This document shows positions 34,340-41,603 of a stretch of 64,000 nt of DNA, one piece after another. The stretch is taken from the NCBI GenBank assembly GCA_002707495.1, contig PAMZ01000006.1:248001-312000 (forward strand), read 5' to 3'. A program made the translations under genes and the position numbers. Under the pieces are notes generated by a model, which worked only from the letters and a program-made list of their open reading frames with translations, was not told the origin of the DNA and did not search any database. This stretch comes from Halobacteriovoraceae bacterium (GTDB lineage Bacteria; Bdellovibrionota; Bacteriovoracia; Bacteriovoracales; Bacteriovoracaceae). The first letter of the stretch is position 1, and each line of letters opens with the position of its first letter.

Positions 34340-34416
34340 GAATTTCTCCATTAATTGGTTTGCTGCTATTCTATCTTGCTCGTTTGAAAGATTCTAAAGT
34401 GTTTGTAAGAAGGAAA

Positions 34417-34444
34417 TGGGGGTGTCTAAAGTTTAGACACTCCC
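34417..34444 (-). terminator. Hairpin after the fasciclin-lipocalin gene
   Basis: GTGTCTAAA and TTTAGACAC are separated by one base and flanked by GGG and CCC. The hairpin stands about 20 bases past the stop. The T-run is weak, so termination is likely but not sure. Confidence 0.45.
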
Positions 34445-34460
34445 ATATTATAGAAGATAC

Positions 34461-35390
34461 TTAGTATTTAGGAGTTTTAATAAGCTTACTCGGGTCATAA
34501 CCTTGCGATATCGCTTGCATTCTGAGAAGTGTCGCGTCTTCCTCAGAAAGATAGGGCTTTCTCGCCAGAAACCATAAGTAGTTCCTGTCCTTTGATCCCA
34601 CCATGACGAATTCATACTCTGAATCTAGGTAGAGAACATTGTAATCACCCGCAAATAATCCAAACCTCTGGAAAAAAGGAACAAAACTTACCTTCAAACT
34701 AGCATTAGACTCTTGATCCACTACAAAAGCCGTTCCATTTGCTTTTTTTACAGAACCATTTTCGCTCACACAAGTATTTACAACCTTTAGCGAACCATTT
34801 GTTTTTAAATTATACTCTGCAGTGACACTCCCACAACCTCGCTCAAAACTATTCGGGTAGCGATAGATTTCGTACCAAAGACCCTGGTACCTATCTAGGT
34901 CCACATAATCAACTGGTCTAATTTCATTAGCTGCTTGCACCTCCGGGAAAAATAAAACTTCATCCAGGGCATGAGCAACTCCGTTACTTGCATATATATC
35001 AAACTCTAGAATACTTGCAGATTCCAAAGTATATTCCGAGTCTTTTTGAAATTTTGTTATATATTTACCTGAAAGTGTTTTAACTCCATTTAATACTTTT
35101 AATATCTTTTTAGTTAAAACAGGATTCGCCATATGAAATAGTAGCGTTTGTCTGAGTAGCTCTTTATCAGAACCTAAAATCTCTACCCTACTTTGGTCTA
35201 AATCCGCAAAAGCTTCATCGGTTGGAGCAAAAATCGTTAGTCTAGGGGTGTGCTGAATAATGTCATTAAGCTCTGCTGCCTCAATCAACTGAAGAAATAT
35301 TTTAAAATTTCCTCTACTCTCCAAAACCTGTGATAAGTTTGCTGAAAAAGCCTGTGAACAAATAAAAAGACAAAGTATTAATAGCCTCAT
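34461..35390 (-). CDS. Exported fasciclin-lipocalin fusion protein
   Basis: The 309-residue protein has a signal peptide (MRLLILCLFICSQAFSAN). A fasciclin (FAS1) domain covers about 20-150, with the motif TIFAPTDEAFADL and a later NGVAHALDEVLFFP. A bacterial lipocalin of the Blc type covers about 160-309, starting at DLDRYQGLWYEIYRYPNSFERGCGSVTAEY and ending with YNVLYLDSEYEFVMVGSKDRNYLWFLARKP. FAS1 domains mediate adhesion, and Blc-type lipocalins bind fatty acids or lysophospholipids at the outer membrane. Both halves look intact, so this appears to be a real fusion rather than a frameshift. GGAGAATTT precedes the ATG. Ligand and target are unknown. Confidence 0.8.
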   Translation of the reverse strand: MRLLILCLFICSQAFSANLSQVLESRGNFKIFLQLIEAAELNDIIQHTPRLTIFAPTDEAFADLDQSRVEILGSDKELLRQTLLFHMANPVLTKKILKVLNGVKTLSGKYITKFQKDSEYTLESASILEFDIYASNGVAHALDEVLFFPEVQAANEIRPVDYVDLDRYQGLWYEIYRYPNSFERGCGSVTAEYNLKTNGSLKVVNTCVSENGSVKKANGTAFVVDQESNASLKVSFVPFFQRFGLFAGDYNVLYLDSEYEFVMVGSKDRNYLWFLARKPYLSEEDATLLRMQAISQGYDPSKLIKTPKY

Positions 35391-35459
35391 AAATTCTCCT
35401 TGGTTCTATCTTTACACCACCAAAAAGAGAACTTGTCACAACGCGTATTTAGACAAAAT

Positions 35460-36053
35460 TTACTCAGTCAAACGCTCTTTGAAACTCTTTAAAATTGAAG
35501 CTTTAAGGGGAATAATTTCTCCAATCTTCTGGGAGTACCTTCCCCCTATACCGCCCCATTGACCTGGACCCACAATTTTGGAATCCTCTTTATTTTTAAC
35601 ACTTGCAAGATTTACATTGCCATCAAAACAAACCATTTGTGTTTCATTAAAAACTCTTTCTCTCTCAACAAAAAAATCTGTTCCTCTTACTCCTAGAATC
35701 GCATTAGGAGTCCTGACTCCTAAGAATTTTTTATCTTTTTTAGGGCTGATCCAACGAAGACTTCCCACCTCTAAACTCACAGGAGTTCTATTTTTATTAA
35801 AACTAATTTTTAGTCCTGATTTAGGTCCTACGATAATTGTTGTCCCATCACTGGCCTTCAATTTTAAATAAGAATTATCTTTAACAATAACAATATCTCC
35901 ATCCATGACTTTGGTTTTCTTACTAATAGCTTTATTATTAACTTCAACATTTCCCTTAAATTTCTCTACATTGGCAAAGTACTCTGCCGCTTGAATATTG
36001 AAAGAACTAATCATTGTTAGTAACACGAATAGATTTAGATAAAATGAACGCAA
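35460..36053 (-). CDS. Exported FecR-domain protein
   Basis: The 197-residue protein is a single FecR-type beta domain after a signal peptide (FYLNLFVLLTMISSFNIQAAEYF). The core has GDIVIVKDNSYLKLKASDGTTIIVGPKSGLKI and RTPNAILGVRGTDFFVE, the hallmark of the FecR fold in stand-alone exported proteins. I place the start at a TTG (36053), because AGGAG lies eight bases upstream and the signal peptide then begins normally. The longer ATG frame from 36101 adds a non-signal stretch. No sigma factor gene is nearby, so it is not a typical FecIR pair. Confidence 0.75.
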   Translation of the reverse strand: MRSFYLNLFVLLTMISSFNIQAAEYFANVEKFKGNVEVNNKAISKKTKVMDGDIVIVKDNSYLKLKASDGTTIIVGPKSGLKISFNKNRTPVSLEVGSLRWISPKKDKKFLGVRTPNAILGVRGTDFFVERERVFNETQMVCFDGNVNLASVKNKEDSKIVGPGQWGGIGGRYSQKIGEIIPLKASILKSFKERLTE

Positions 36054-36171
36054 AATGATGTCTCCTATCAAAAGATTTACCTTATCTAAATAGTGTTTCA
36101 TAAAGCGTAATTCAAGGCCACATTCTTAATATGTATTTGCCGTTTTATTTAAGTTTTTTTAAGGTACTAAT

Positions 36172-36933
36172 GTGAGGTTTATAAATATTTTTTTAACCCT
36201 ATTTATTTTTCTAAGCTACTGGATTCATGAGGCTCATGCCCTTCCTAGAGGAGAGCCGGTACCACAAGAACTAGAGAGTTCAATTATAAAAATAAGGCTT
36301 AAATGGAAAGAAAAGCCTGATATGCCATGCAGCGCGACCGTGATAGGTAATAAATCTGTTTTAACGGCTGCTCACTGCGTTGAAAAAATTGATCTGAGGT
36401 CCCAAATAAATCTCTTGCACAATGATTACCAATTCTCTGTGGACTCGATCTTTGTCCCTCTTAAATACTATCCAGCAATTCAGGAATACTATCTTGCTCA
36501 AGACTTTAACGAAAAACTTAGAGCTCACAGAAAGACGGCTCTTTATGATATTGCCATTATTAATTTAAGTGAATCCTTACCGTTAAATTATAAGCCGATT
36601 GAGCTATCATTTGAGCCTCCTCATGCTGGTAAACAAATTAAAATTGTAGCAGCAGGCCTAACCAGGGTCATATTCAAATATTTCATCACCCCCGTAGAGA
36701 CTGCTAGGTTTAGATTGGGTGAACTTGAAATTCTTCCCAACAAGATTTTCATGGTGAGAGGAGAGGATTTTTCAGATCCGGTAACCGCACCAGGAGATTC
36801 TGGGGGCGCCCTTCTTGAGAGTGAAAAATTAATCGGTGTGATTAGAGGGAGTTCCGCAACCCAAACAGAGGCTGCCAGTATTTTTACTCCGCTTTGGCTA
36901 CATAAAGAATTCATTCAAAAATATAAATATTAA
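36172..36933 (+). CDS. Exported trypsin-like serine protease
   Basis: The 253-residue protein has a signal peptide (MRFINIFLTLFIFLSYWIHEAHA, cleaved near AHA) and an S1-type fold. The catalytic triad is visible: H68 in LTAAHCVEKI, D126 in LYDIAIINLS and S210 in TAPGDSGGALL. Only two Cys are seen, so disulfides are few, and the fold resembles bacterial secreted trypsins. The start is GTG at 36172 with AAGG upstream. It is divergent from the FecR-domain gene. The target is unknown, but a periplasmic or secreted protease fits the exported-protein theme of this region. Confidence 0.85.
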   Translation: MRFINIFLTLFIFLSYWIHEAHALPRGEPVPQELESSIIKIRLKWKEKPDMPCSATVIGNKSVLTAAHCVEKIDLRSQINLLHNDYQFSVDSIFVPLKYYPAIQEYYLAQDFNEKLRAHRKTALYDIAIINLSESLPLNYKPIELSFEPPHAGKQIKIVAAGLTRVIFKYFITPVETARFRLGELEILPNKIFMVRGEDFSDPVTAPGDSGGALLESEKLIGVIRGSSATQTEAASIFTPLWLHKEFIQKYKY

Positions 36934-36961
36934 AGAAGAAAATCAAAAAGACACAAATAGT

Positions 36962-37903
36962 TTATTGTCCAGACGCTGAAGAGTTCGTAACTGGAGCTTC
37001 CGCTGAGCCTCCACCTGTTTCAACACCTGTTCTACCACTTTCTCGATCTCCAATATACTCTGAAACTGAAGGCCTTGAATCATTAAATTTGCTTCCGCAA
37101 TTTGAGTCATACCTTTCAAAAGTTCCTTCAAGCATGCTTGTAGTCGCTACGCCATTTGCCAGCCTGAATTTTAAGTTAAATTGGTTTTCTCCTGTACCTA
37201 ATCCACTTAACCTTTGCTCAATTGAAATACTAGCTAAACTTGACTCATTTTCATTTTCAGGTCTTCTTTCTAAGATTTCTCTTTGAAAATTTGATAAAGA
37301 AGAAGACCTATCTAAAAGAGAATTTAAATTTTCTCCATCAAGACTAGAACTTACACGCACATCTAGTGCTGTTGCCCGTACACTTCCTCCTGGGTTATAT
37401 AATGTGGTATTCCATGGCTCGATAGTAAGCTCTGGCTGTTTTCCATCAATAGTTATATATTTCATTACGCCAGGGTAAGACAGAATTTCATTTACGACAT
37501 TGCCTTGGTCATCGGTGACTAAATTTCCACCAGAATCTCTAACTGGACTCTCTACTTCAAATGGAGGTTCGATTTCTACCCTTGAATACCTCCTTCCATC
37601 AATTTCATTATTAGATTCTCGCATTTTCTCATCAAGATAATTATGAGCGTTTGTATCTGTAATAGAAATTCTTCCTGAGTCACCAGCTCGCTCAATTCTT
37701 TCAGATTCTGGCATAATCTGAAGTAAGGCATTTCTAGCACTATTTATTGATTCTCCACCAAAACTTTCTCTTATCATCTGCTCCTCTACTGTGGCAGCAA
37801 TTGGACAAAAAGTATTTTGCATACTTGCATCCGTTAGTTCGGCCCAAGCTGAAGTTGAAAATAGGGATAAAAGACATAATAGTTTTGAGATAAATTTTTT
37901 CAT
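36962..37903 (-). CDS. Exported protein of unknown function
   Basis: The 313-residue protein has a signal peptide (MKKFISKLLCLLSLFSTSAWAEL, cut after AWA). The mature part is acidic and Ser/Asn rich and ends in a Gly/Ser tail (GVETGGGSAEAPV). It contains two Cys (TFCPIAA and SNCGSKF). It has no motif I recognise. It is convergent with the trypsin-like gene. The next gene on its strand, upstream, is the 228-residue exported protein, with a strong palindrome between them. Confidence 0.55.
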   Translation of the reverse strand: MKKFISKLLCLLSLFSTSAWAELTDASMQNTFCPIAATVEEQMIRESFGGESINSARNALLQIMPESERIERAGDSGRISITDTNAHNYLDEKMRESNNEIDGRRYSRVEIEPPFEVESPVRDSGGNLVTDDQGNVVNEILSYPGVMKYITIDGKQPELTIEPWNTTLYNPGGSVRATALDVRVSSSLDGENLNSLLDRSSSLSNFQREILERRPENENESSLASISIEQRLSGLGTGENQFNLKFRLANGVATTSMLEGTFERYDSNCGSKFNDSRPSVSEYIGDRESGRTGVETGGGSAEAPVTNSSASGQ

Positions 37904-37982
37904 AGACCCATTATCGGTTGAATCTTTGCTTTACCTGAGCGAAAAAGTTGGCTACCTTGTATTTTCAAAGGCTTAGTTTTGT

Positions 37983-37996
37983 TTAGGCCGGCCTAA
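37983..37996. repeat. 14-bp perfect palindrome in an intergenic region
   Basis: TTAGGCCGGCCTAA is GC-rich in AT-rich surroundings, between two exported-protein genes. On the minus strand the upstream TTGGGTCGGTC can also pair with GGCCGGCCTAA through G-U pairs to give an 11-bp hairpin with a five-base loop. No T-run follows. Confidence 0.5.
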
Positions 37997-38024
37997 CAGA
38001 CCGACCCAACATCAAAAAAGCTGG

Positions 38025-38711
38025 CTACTGAACAATTTCGATATTCTTAGACTCTTGATTCAAGCTTCGAACATGAATCAATGTTTTTAAACTATTAACC
38101 AAATTTGGAAGCTTCTCCCTAATGGTTATAGGTGTAAGCTTCATCGGACAAAAGTCTCTTATTTTTCTCATCTTCGGTAAGACTGTTATGAGATTCTTTT
38201 TATCTGAAAAGAACTCCACTTTATCAAACTCATAACAATCACTAGGCTTATAAGCCTCGATTAAAATTGAGTTATTGGATCTTTCATACTTAACATTAAA
38301 AACAATGGGGTAAATGGCTTCATCTATCCTCCCATTGGTTCTTTGTACTATTTCAATCGATTCTTCTAGAGGGGTCTGTGTCTGATTGTTAACATAGATC
38401 TTGTATTTTTTTGGATCAAGCATACCAATATCCACGACCTCAAGAAATGGCACTACGACCTCAGGGCAATACTCATCTTTAATACGACTAGCATTAATAG
38501 TGATAAAGATGTTTTTGCCACTACGGGTGATTTTATGTCTAGGATTTTGATAACATAAATTGGGAAGAAACCCTGAAACAATAACCTCTGCATTATCATT
38601 TGAGTCGAATCCTTTTGGGGTATAAACCCTCTCGGTAGGAACAACATGATACTCAACATTCGCTTGAGCGAAACCAAAAATAGATACTAATAATAAAATC
38701 ATTAATTTCAT
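38025..38711 (-). CDS. Exported protein of unknown function
   Basis: The 228-residue protein begins with a signal peptide (MKLMILLLVSIFGFAQANVEY). The mature part has four Cys (LCYQNPRH, YCPEVV, DCYEFDK, FCPMKL) spread over its length, which suggests two disulfides in a beta-rich periplasmic protein. The two YCPEVVVPF and FCPMKLTPI segments are alike, suggesting an internal repeat of about 105 residues. AAAAGGAG stands close before the ATG. No family is recognised. Confidence 0.58.
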   Translation of the reverse strand: MKLMILLLVSIFGFAQANVEYHVVPTERVYTPKGFDSNDNAEVIVSGFLPNLCYQNPRHKITRSGKNIFITINASRIKDEYCPEVVVPFLEVVDIGMLDPKKYKIYVNNQTQTPLEESIEIVQRTNGRIDEAIYPIVFNVKYERSNNSILIEAYKPSDCYEFDKVEFFSDKKNLITVLPKMRKIRDFCPMKLTPITIREKLPNLVNSLKTLIHVRSLNQESKNIEIVQ

Positions 38712-38882
38712 AAACTCTCCTTTTACCTAAGCCTAAAAAGATGAGCTCATTAAGTCTGATTAAATACTTATAGCGAATGTTTAAATATCTTCACATACTT
38801 AGAGATTTGAAATACCAAGCTAAGATATTGGATTTACAAACATTATTATTGAAAGTAAATTAGCCAAATAACTAGGATTCCT

Positions 38883-40496
38883 ATGAATAATGATTTAAAA
38901 AGATGCACATTTGCGATTATTTCTCACCCAGATGCGGGTAAAACCACAGTTACAGAAAAGCTCCTATGGTTCGGAGGCCTTGTGCGCCAAGCTGGGATGG
39001 TGAAGTCTAAATCAGGTGATTTTGCCAAATCTGATTGGATGGAAATGGAACAAGAAAGAGGGATCTCAATTACTTCCTCCGTTATGAGCTATGAATATAA
39101 TAATCGCTACGTACACCTCCTTGATACTCCTGGACACAAAGACTTCTCAGAAGATACATATCGCACACTCACTGCAGTTGAGTCTGTTCTCATGATGATT
39201 GATTCCGCCAAAGGAGTCGAAGAACAAACCCAAAAGCTTATGGAAGTCTGTAGGCTAAGAGATACTCCTATTGTCACATTTATGAATAAATATGATCGCG
39301 AGTCTCTAGATGCGTTTGAGCTGCTTGATAACGTAGAAAAAGAACTTAGTATTCAATGCATCCCCATGACCTGGCCTATAGGAATGGGTGTTGATTTCAA
39401 AGGTGTCTATGATCTAGCGACAAAGATGGTTCGCGTCTTTGACGATAAAAAAGACCCACTCTCAGTTCGTGAAATCGATGCTAGTGATATCAATAATCCA
39501 GAGCTTGTTAAATATATCGGAGAACCACTTCAAGAAAAGCTCGCTGAAGACCTTGAGATGATTAACGAGCTTATCCCAGACTTTTCTATGGAAGAATATC
39601 TCGCAGGAATAATGACTCCAGTATTTTTTGGCTCGGCCCTTTATAATTTTGGAGTCAAAGAAGTTCTTGATATGATTACCACTAATGCTCCAGGGCCTAG
39701 ACCCAGAAAAGCCAAACTTCCTCCTTTTGACGCAACATCTGAACAGATTGTTATATCCCCAACAGAGCAAAAAACATTTTCAGGTTTTGTTTTTAAAATC
39801 CAGGCCAATATGGACAAAAAGCATAGGGACCGCATGGCGTTTTTAAGAGTCTGTAGTGGGAAATTTACTCGTAATCAAAAACTATTTCATGTGAGGTCAG
39901 AAAAAGAAATCAAAATTACCTCCCCCGTAATATTCCAAGCGAGAGATAGAGAACTCGCTGAGGAGGCTTACCCGGGAGATATAATTGGCCTACATGATTC
40001 AGGTAAGCTTCAAATTGGTGATACTTTTACAGAAGGACAAAAGATACAATACACGGGTATCCCTTCTTTTGCTCCTGAACTTTTTAAAAAGGTCGCCCTG
40101 AAAGACCCCTTAAAGGCAAAGCATTTAGACAAAGGACTTCGTCAATTAAGTGAAGAAGGTGCCACACAATTATTTTTAAGAACCGCAACCGGTGAAAAGA
40201 TGCTTGGTGCGGTAGGGGCCCTTCAATTTGAAGTGGTAAAATTTCGTCTAGAAGATGAGTACAATGTTAATGCTGACTATGAGGGAACTCCGTTTTCTGG
40301 AGTCCGTTGGTTAAAATTTAAAGATAAAAAACAAGAAGATAAATTTAGAGCTGACTATAGTTCGAATATTCTTTTGGATGGGAAGGAAAGAATTTGCTAC
40401 GGAGTAAAGAGCCCTTGGGATCTTAAACTATGCCAAGAGAAAAACCCTGAAGTTAAATTTTATAATAATTCTGATTACGTAGAAGCCCATCACTAA
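38883..40496 (+). CDS. prfC: Peptide chain release factor 3
   Basis: RF3 is a translational GTPase that recycles RF1 and RF2 from the ribosome after termination. G1 is SHPDAGKTT, G3 is DTPGHKDFSEDTYR, and the G4 motif is FMNKYDRE. The sequence QERGISITSSVMSYEY marks the switch region, and the ending KSPWDLKLCQEKNPEVKF is diagnostic of RF3. The length of 537 residues is normal. It is a single-gene unit with its own terminator, divergent from the exported-protein gene by about 170 bases. Confidence 0.95.
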   Translation: MNNDLKRCTFAIISHPDAGKTTVTEKLLWFGGLVRQAGMVKSKSGDFAKSDWMEMEQERGISITSSVMSYEYNNRYVHLLDTPGHKDFSEDTYRTLTAVESVLMMIDSAKGVEEQTQKLMEVCRLRDTPIVTFMNKYDRESLDAFELLDNVEKELSIQCIPMTWPIGMGVDFKGVYDLATKMVRVFDDKKDPLSVREIDASDINNPELVKYIGEPLQEKLAEDLEMINELIPDFSMEEYLAGIMTPVFFGSALYNFGVKEVLDMITTNAPGPRPRKAKLPPFDATSEQIVISPTEQKTFSGFVFKIQANMDKKHRDRMAFLRVCSGKFTRNQKLFHVRSEKEIKITSPVIFQARDRELAEEAYPGDIIGLHDSGKLQIGDTFTEGQKIQYTGIPSFAPELFKKVALKDPLKAKHLDKGLRQLSEEGATQLFLRTATGEKMLGAVGALQFEVVKFRLEDEYNVNADYEGTPFSGVRWLKFKDKKQEDKFRADYSSNILLDGKERICYGVKSPWDLKLCQEKNPEVKFYNNSDYVEAHH

Positions 40497-40501
40497 TAAT
40501 T

Positions 40502-40536
40502 AAAAAAAAGGCTCCACATTCGCGGAGCCCTTTTTA
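40502..40536 (+). terminator. Rho-independent terminator after prfC
   Basis: GGCTCC pairs with GGAGCC around an eight-base loop. Poly-A before and poly-T after suggest it also works for the convergent lipoprotein gene. Confidence 0.85.
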
Positions 40537-40559
40537 TATGAGATTAATTCAATTTAAGC

Positions 40560-41435
40560 TTATTGAAGCTCAATTCCTAGAGCAGGAAGAAGTCTTTGCT
40601 CAACGTTCGCTGCTGTTGTCCCTAAAGACTCAGCTGCTGTATCCATTGCTTCAGCTCTTGCTTCTTCATCTACTGCTGCAAGCATAAGATCTGTTGCAGA
40701 AAGATTCGTTAGCTTTTGGATATCACCTTCAATAGCCGCCATATCTTCAGCAGAAAGATCTCTATCAGCTGCCATACCAGTCAGTTTGTCAGAAAGAGTA
40801 ACTAGACCCATAGCTGCAGAAATAGAAACTTGGAATTCATAAGAGATAGCTGATGCTTTTTTGAAGAATTTAATTTCTTCACTTTCAGCTGCCATAAGAG
40901 AAACGTCAGTTGTCTCTTCACCATCTTCATACTCGTATCCAGTGTTAACACCATAATAAATCCCTGTAATAGGATCATAGTCAACAACTTCATAATCATC
41001 ACCGTAATAGTCACCATATAGATCACCGTTAGCGATATCGTCAGACTCAATAGCTCTAAACTCAGAAGCTAATGCGTCTGTGTTTGACATATAATCATAA
41101 TAAACAATTGATCTGATGTACTGAAGAGAAACAGCTTTGTTTTCTCCAAATGCATCATCCCAAATAACAAACCAATCTTCCTCTCCAACGTAAGAAGATC
41201 TAATTGTTTCATCAGTGTAAAGTTCAACAAATGAATTTGCTCCATCAACATAGTTTAATGAGTCAACAAAAGCGTCTACAGTCGCTAAAGGAGATTGATA
41301 AGCTCCATAGGTGGATCCACCACCACCGCCACCGATGGTTCCTCCACCACCGCCGCCGCCAGAACAACTGGCTAGAGTTAACATTCCTGAAAGAAGAAGA
41401 CTGCTTGTTAGATTTTTCATGCTAGGTTTTTTCAT
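40560..41435 (-). CDS. Putative lipoprotein with poly-glycine linker
   Basis: The 291-residue protein begins MKKPSMKNLTSSLLLSGMLTLASC with a clean LASC lipobox. Right after the Cys are two runs of seven and six Gly, SGGGGGGGTIGGGGGGS, probably a flexible tether. The mature domain is acidic and Asp/Tyr rich (NGDLYGDYYGDDYEVVDYD) followed by a helical C-terminal part. GGAG stands nine bases before the ATG. The codon pattern of the acidic Tyr/Asp stretch (TAYGATGA) is repetitive. The protein is probably anchored at the outer membrane. The function is unknown. Confidence 0.65.
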   Translation of the reverse strand: MKKPSMKNLTSSLLLSGMLTLASCSGGGGGGGTIGGGGGGSTYGAYQSPLATVDAFVDSLNYVDGANSFVELYTDETIRSSYVGEEDWFVIWDDAFGENKAVSLQYIRSIVYYDYMSNTDALASEFRAIESDDIANGDLYGDYYGDDYEVVDYDPITGIYYGVNTGYEYEDGEETTDVSLMAAESEEIKFFKKASAISYEFQVSISAAMGLVTLSDKLTGMAADRDLSAEDMAAIEGDIQKLTNLSATDLMLAAVDEEARAEAMDTAAESLGTTAANVEQRLLPALGIELQ

Positions 41436-41547
41436 ACTTTTTTCTCCAGTGATAATCCTCTTTGATATTTAGTTATTCCGAATATTCATTATTCAAAACG
41501 TAAGTGTTATCTAAGTTCAAATCGTATTCGTCAATGCCCTTTTGTAA

Positions 41548-41603
41548 GATTGATATAGTGGTGTCAAAACGTCTCTAATTTTGGTGCCACTTTGATATCA
41601 ATC
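41548..41603. repeat. Long imperfect inverted repeat at the end of the subtilase gene
   Basis: GATTGATAT and ATATCAATC, plus inner GTGG/CCAC and CAAAA/TTTTG blocks, can form a stem. On the plus strand the remaining three positions are G-U pairs. It covers the subtilase stop codon and could end transcription or protect the message. Confidence 0.4.

Noticed and set aside
36943-37131. A 62-residue minus-strand frame
   Set aside because: It overlaps the 313-residue exported gene in another frame, without a ribosome site.
39462-39770. A 102-residue frame antisense to prfC
   Set aside because: It lies inside a well-conserved gene and shows no known protein features.
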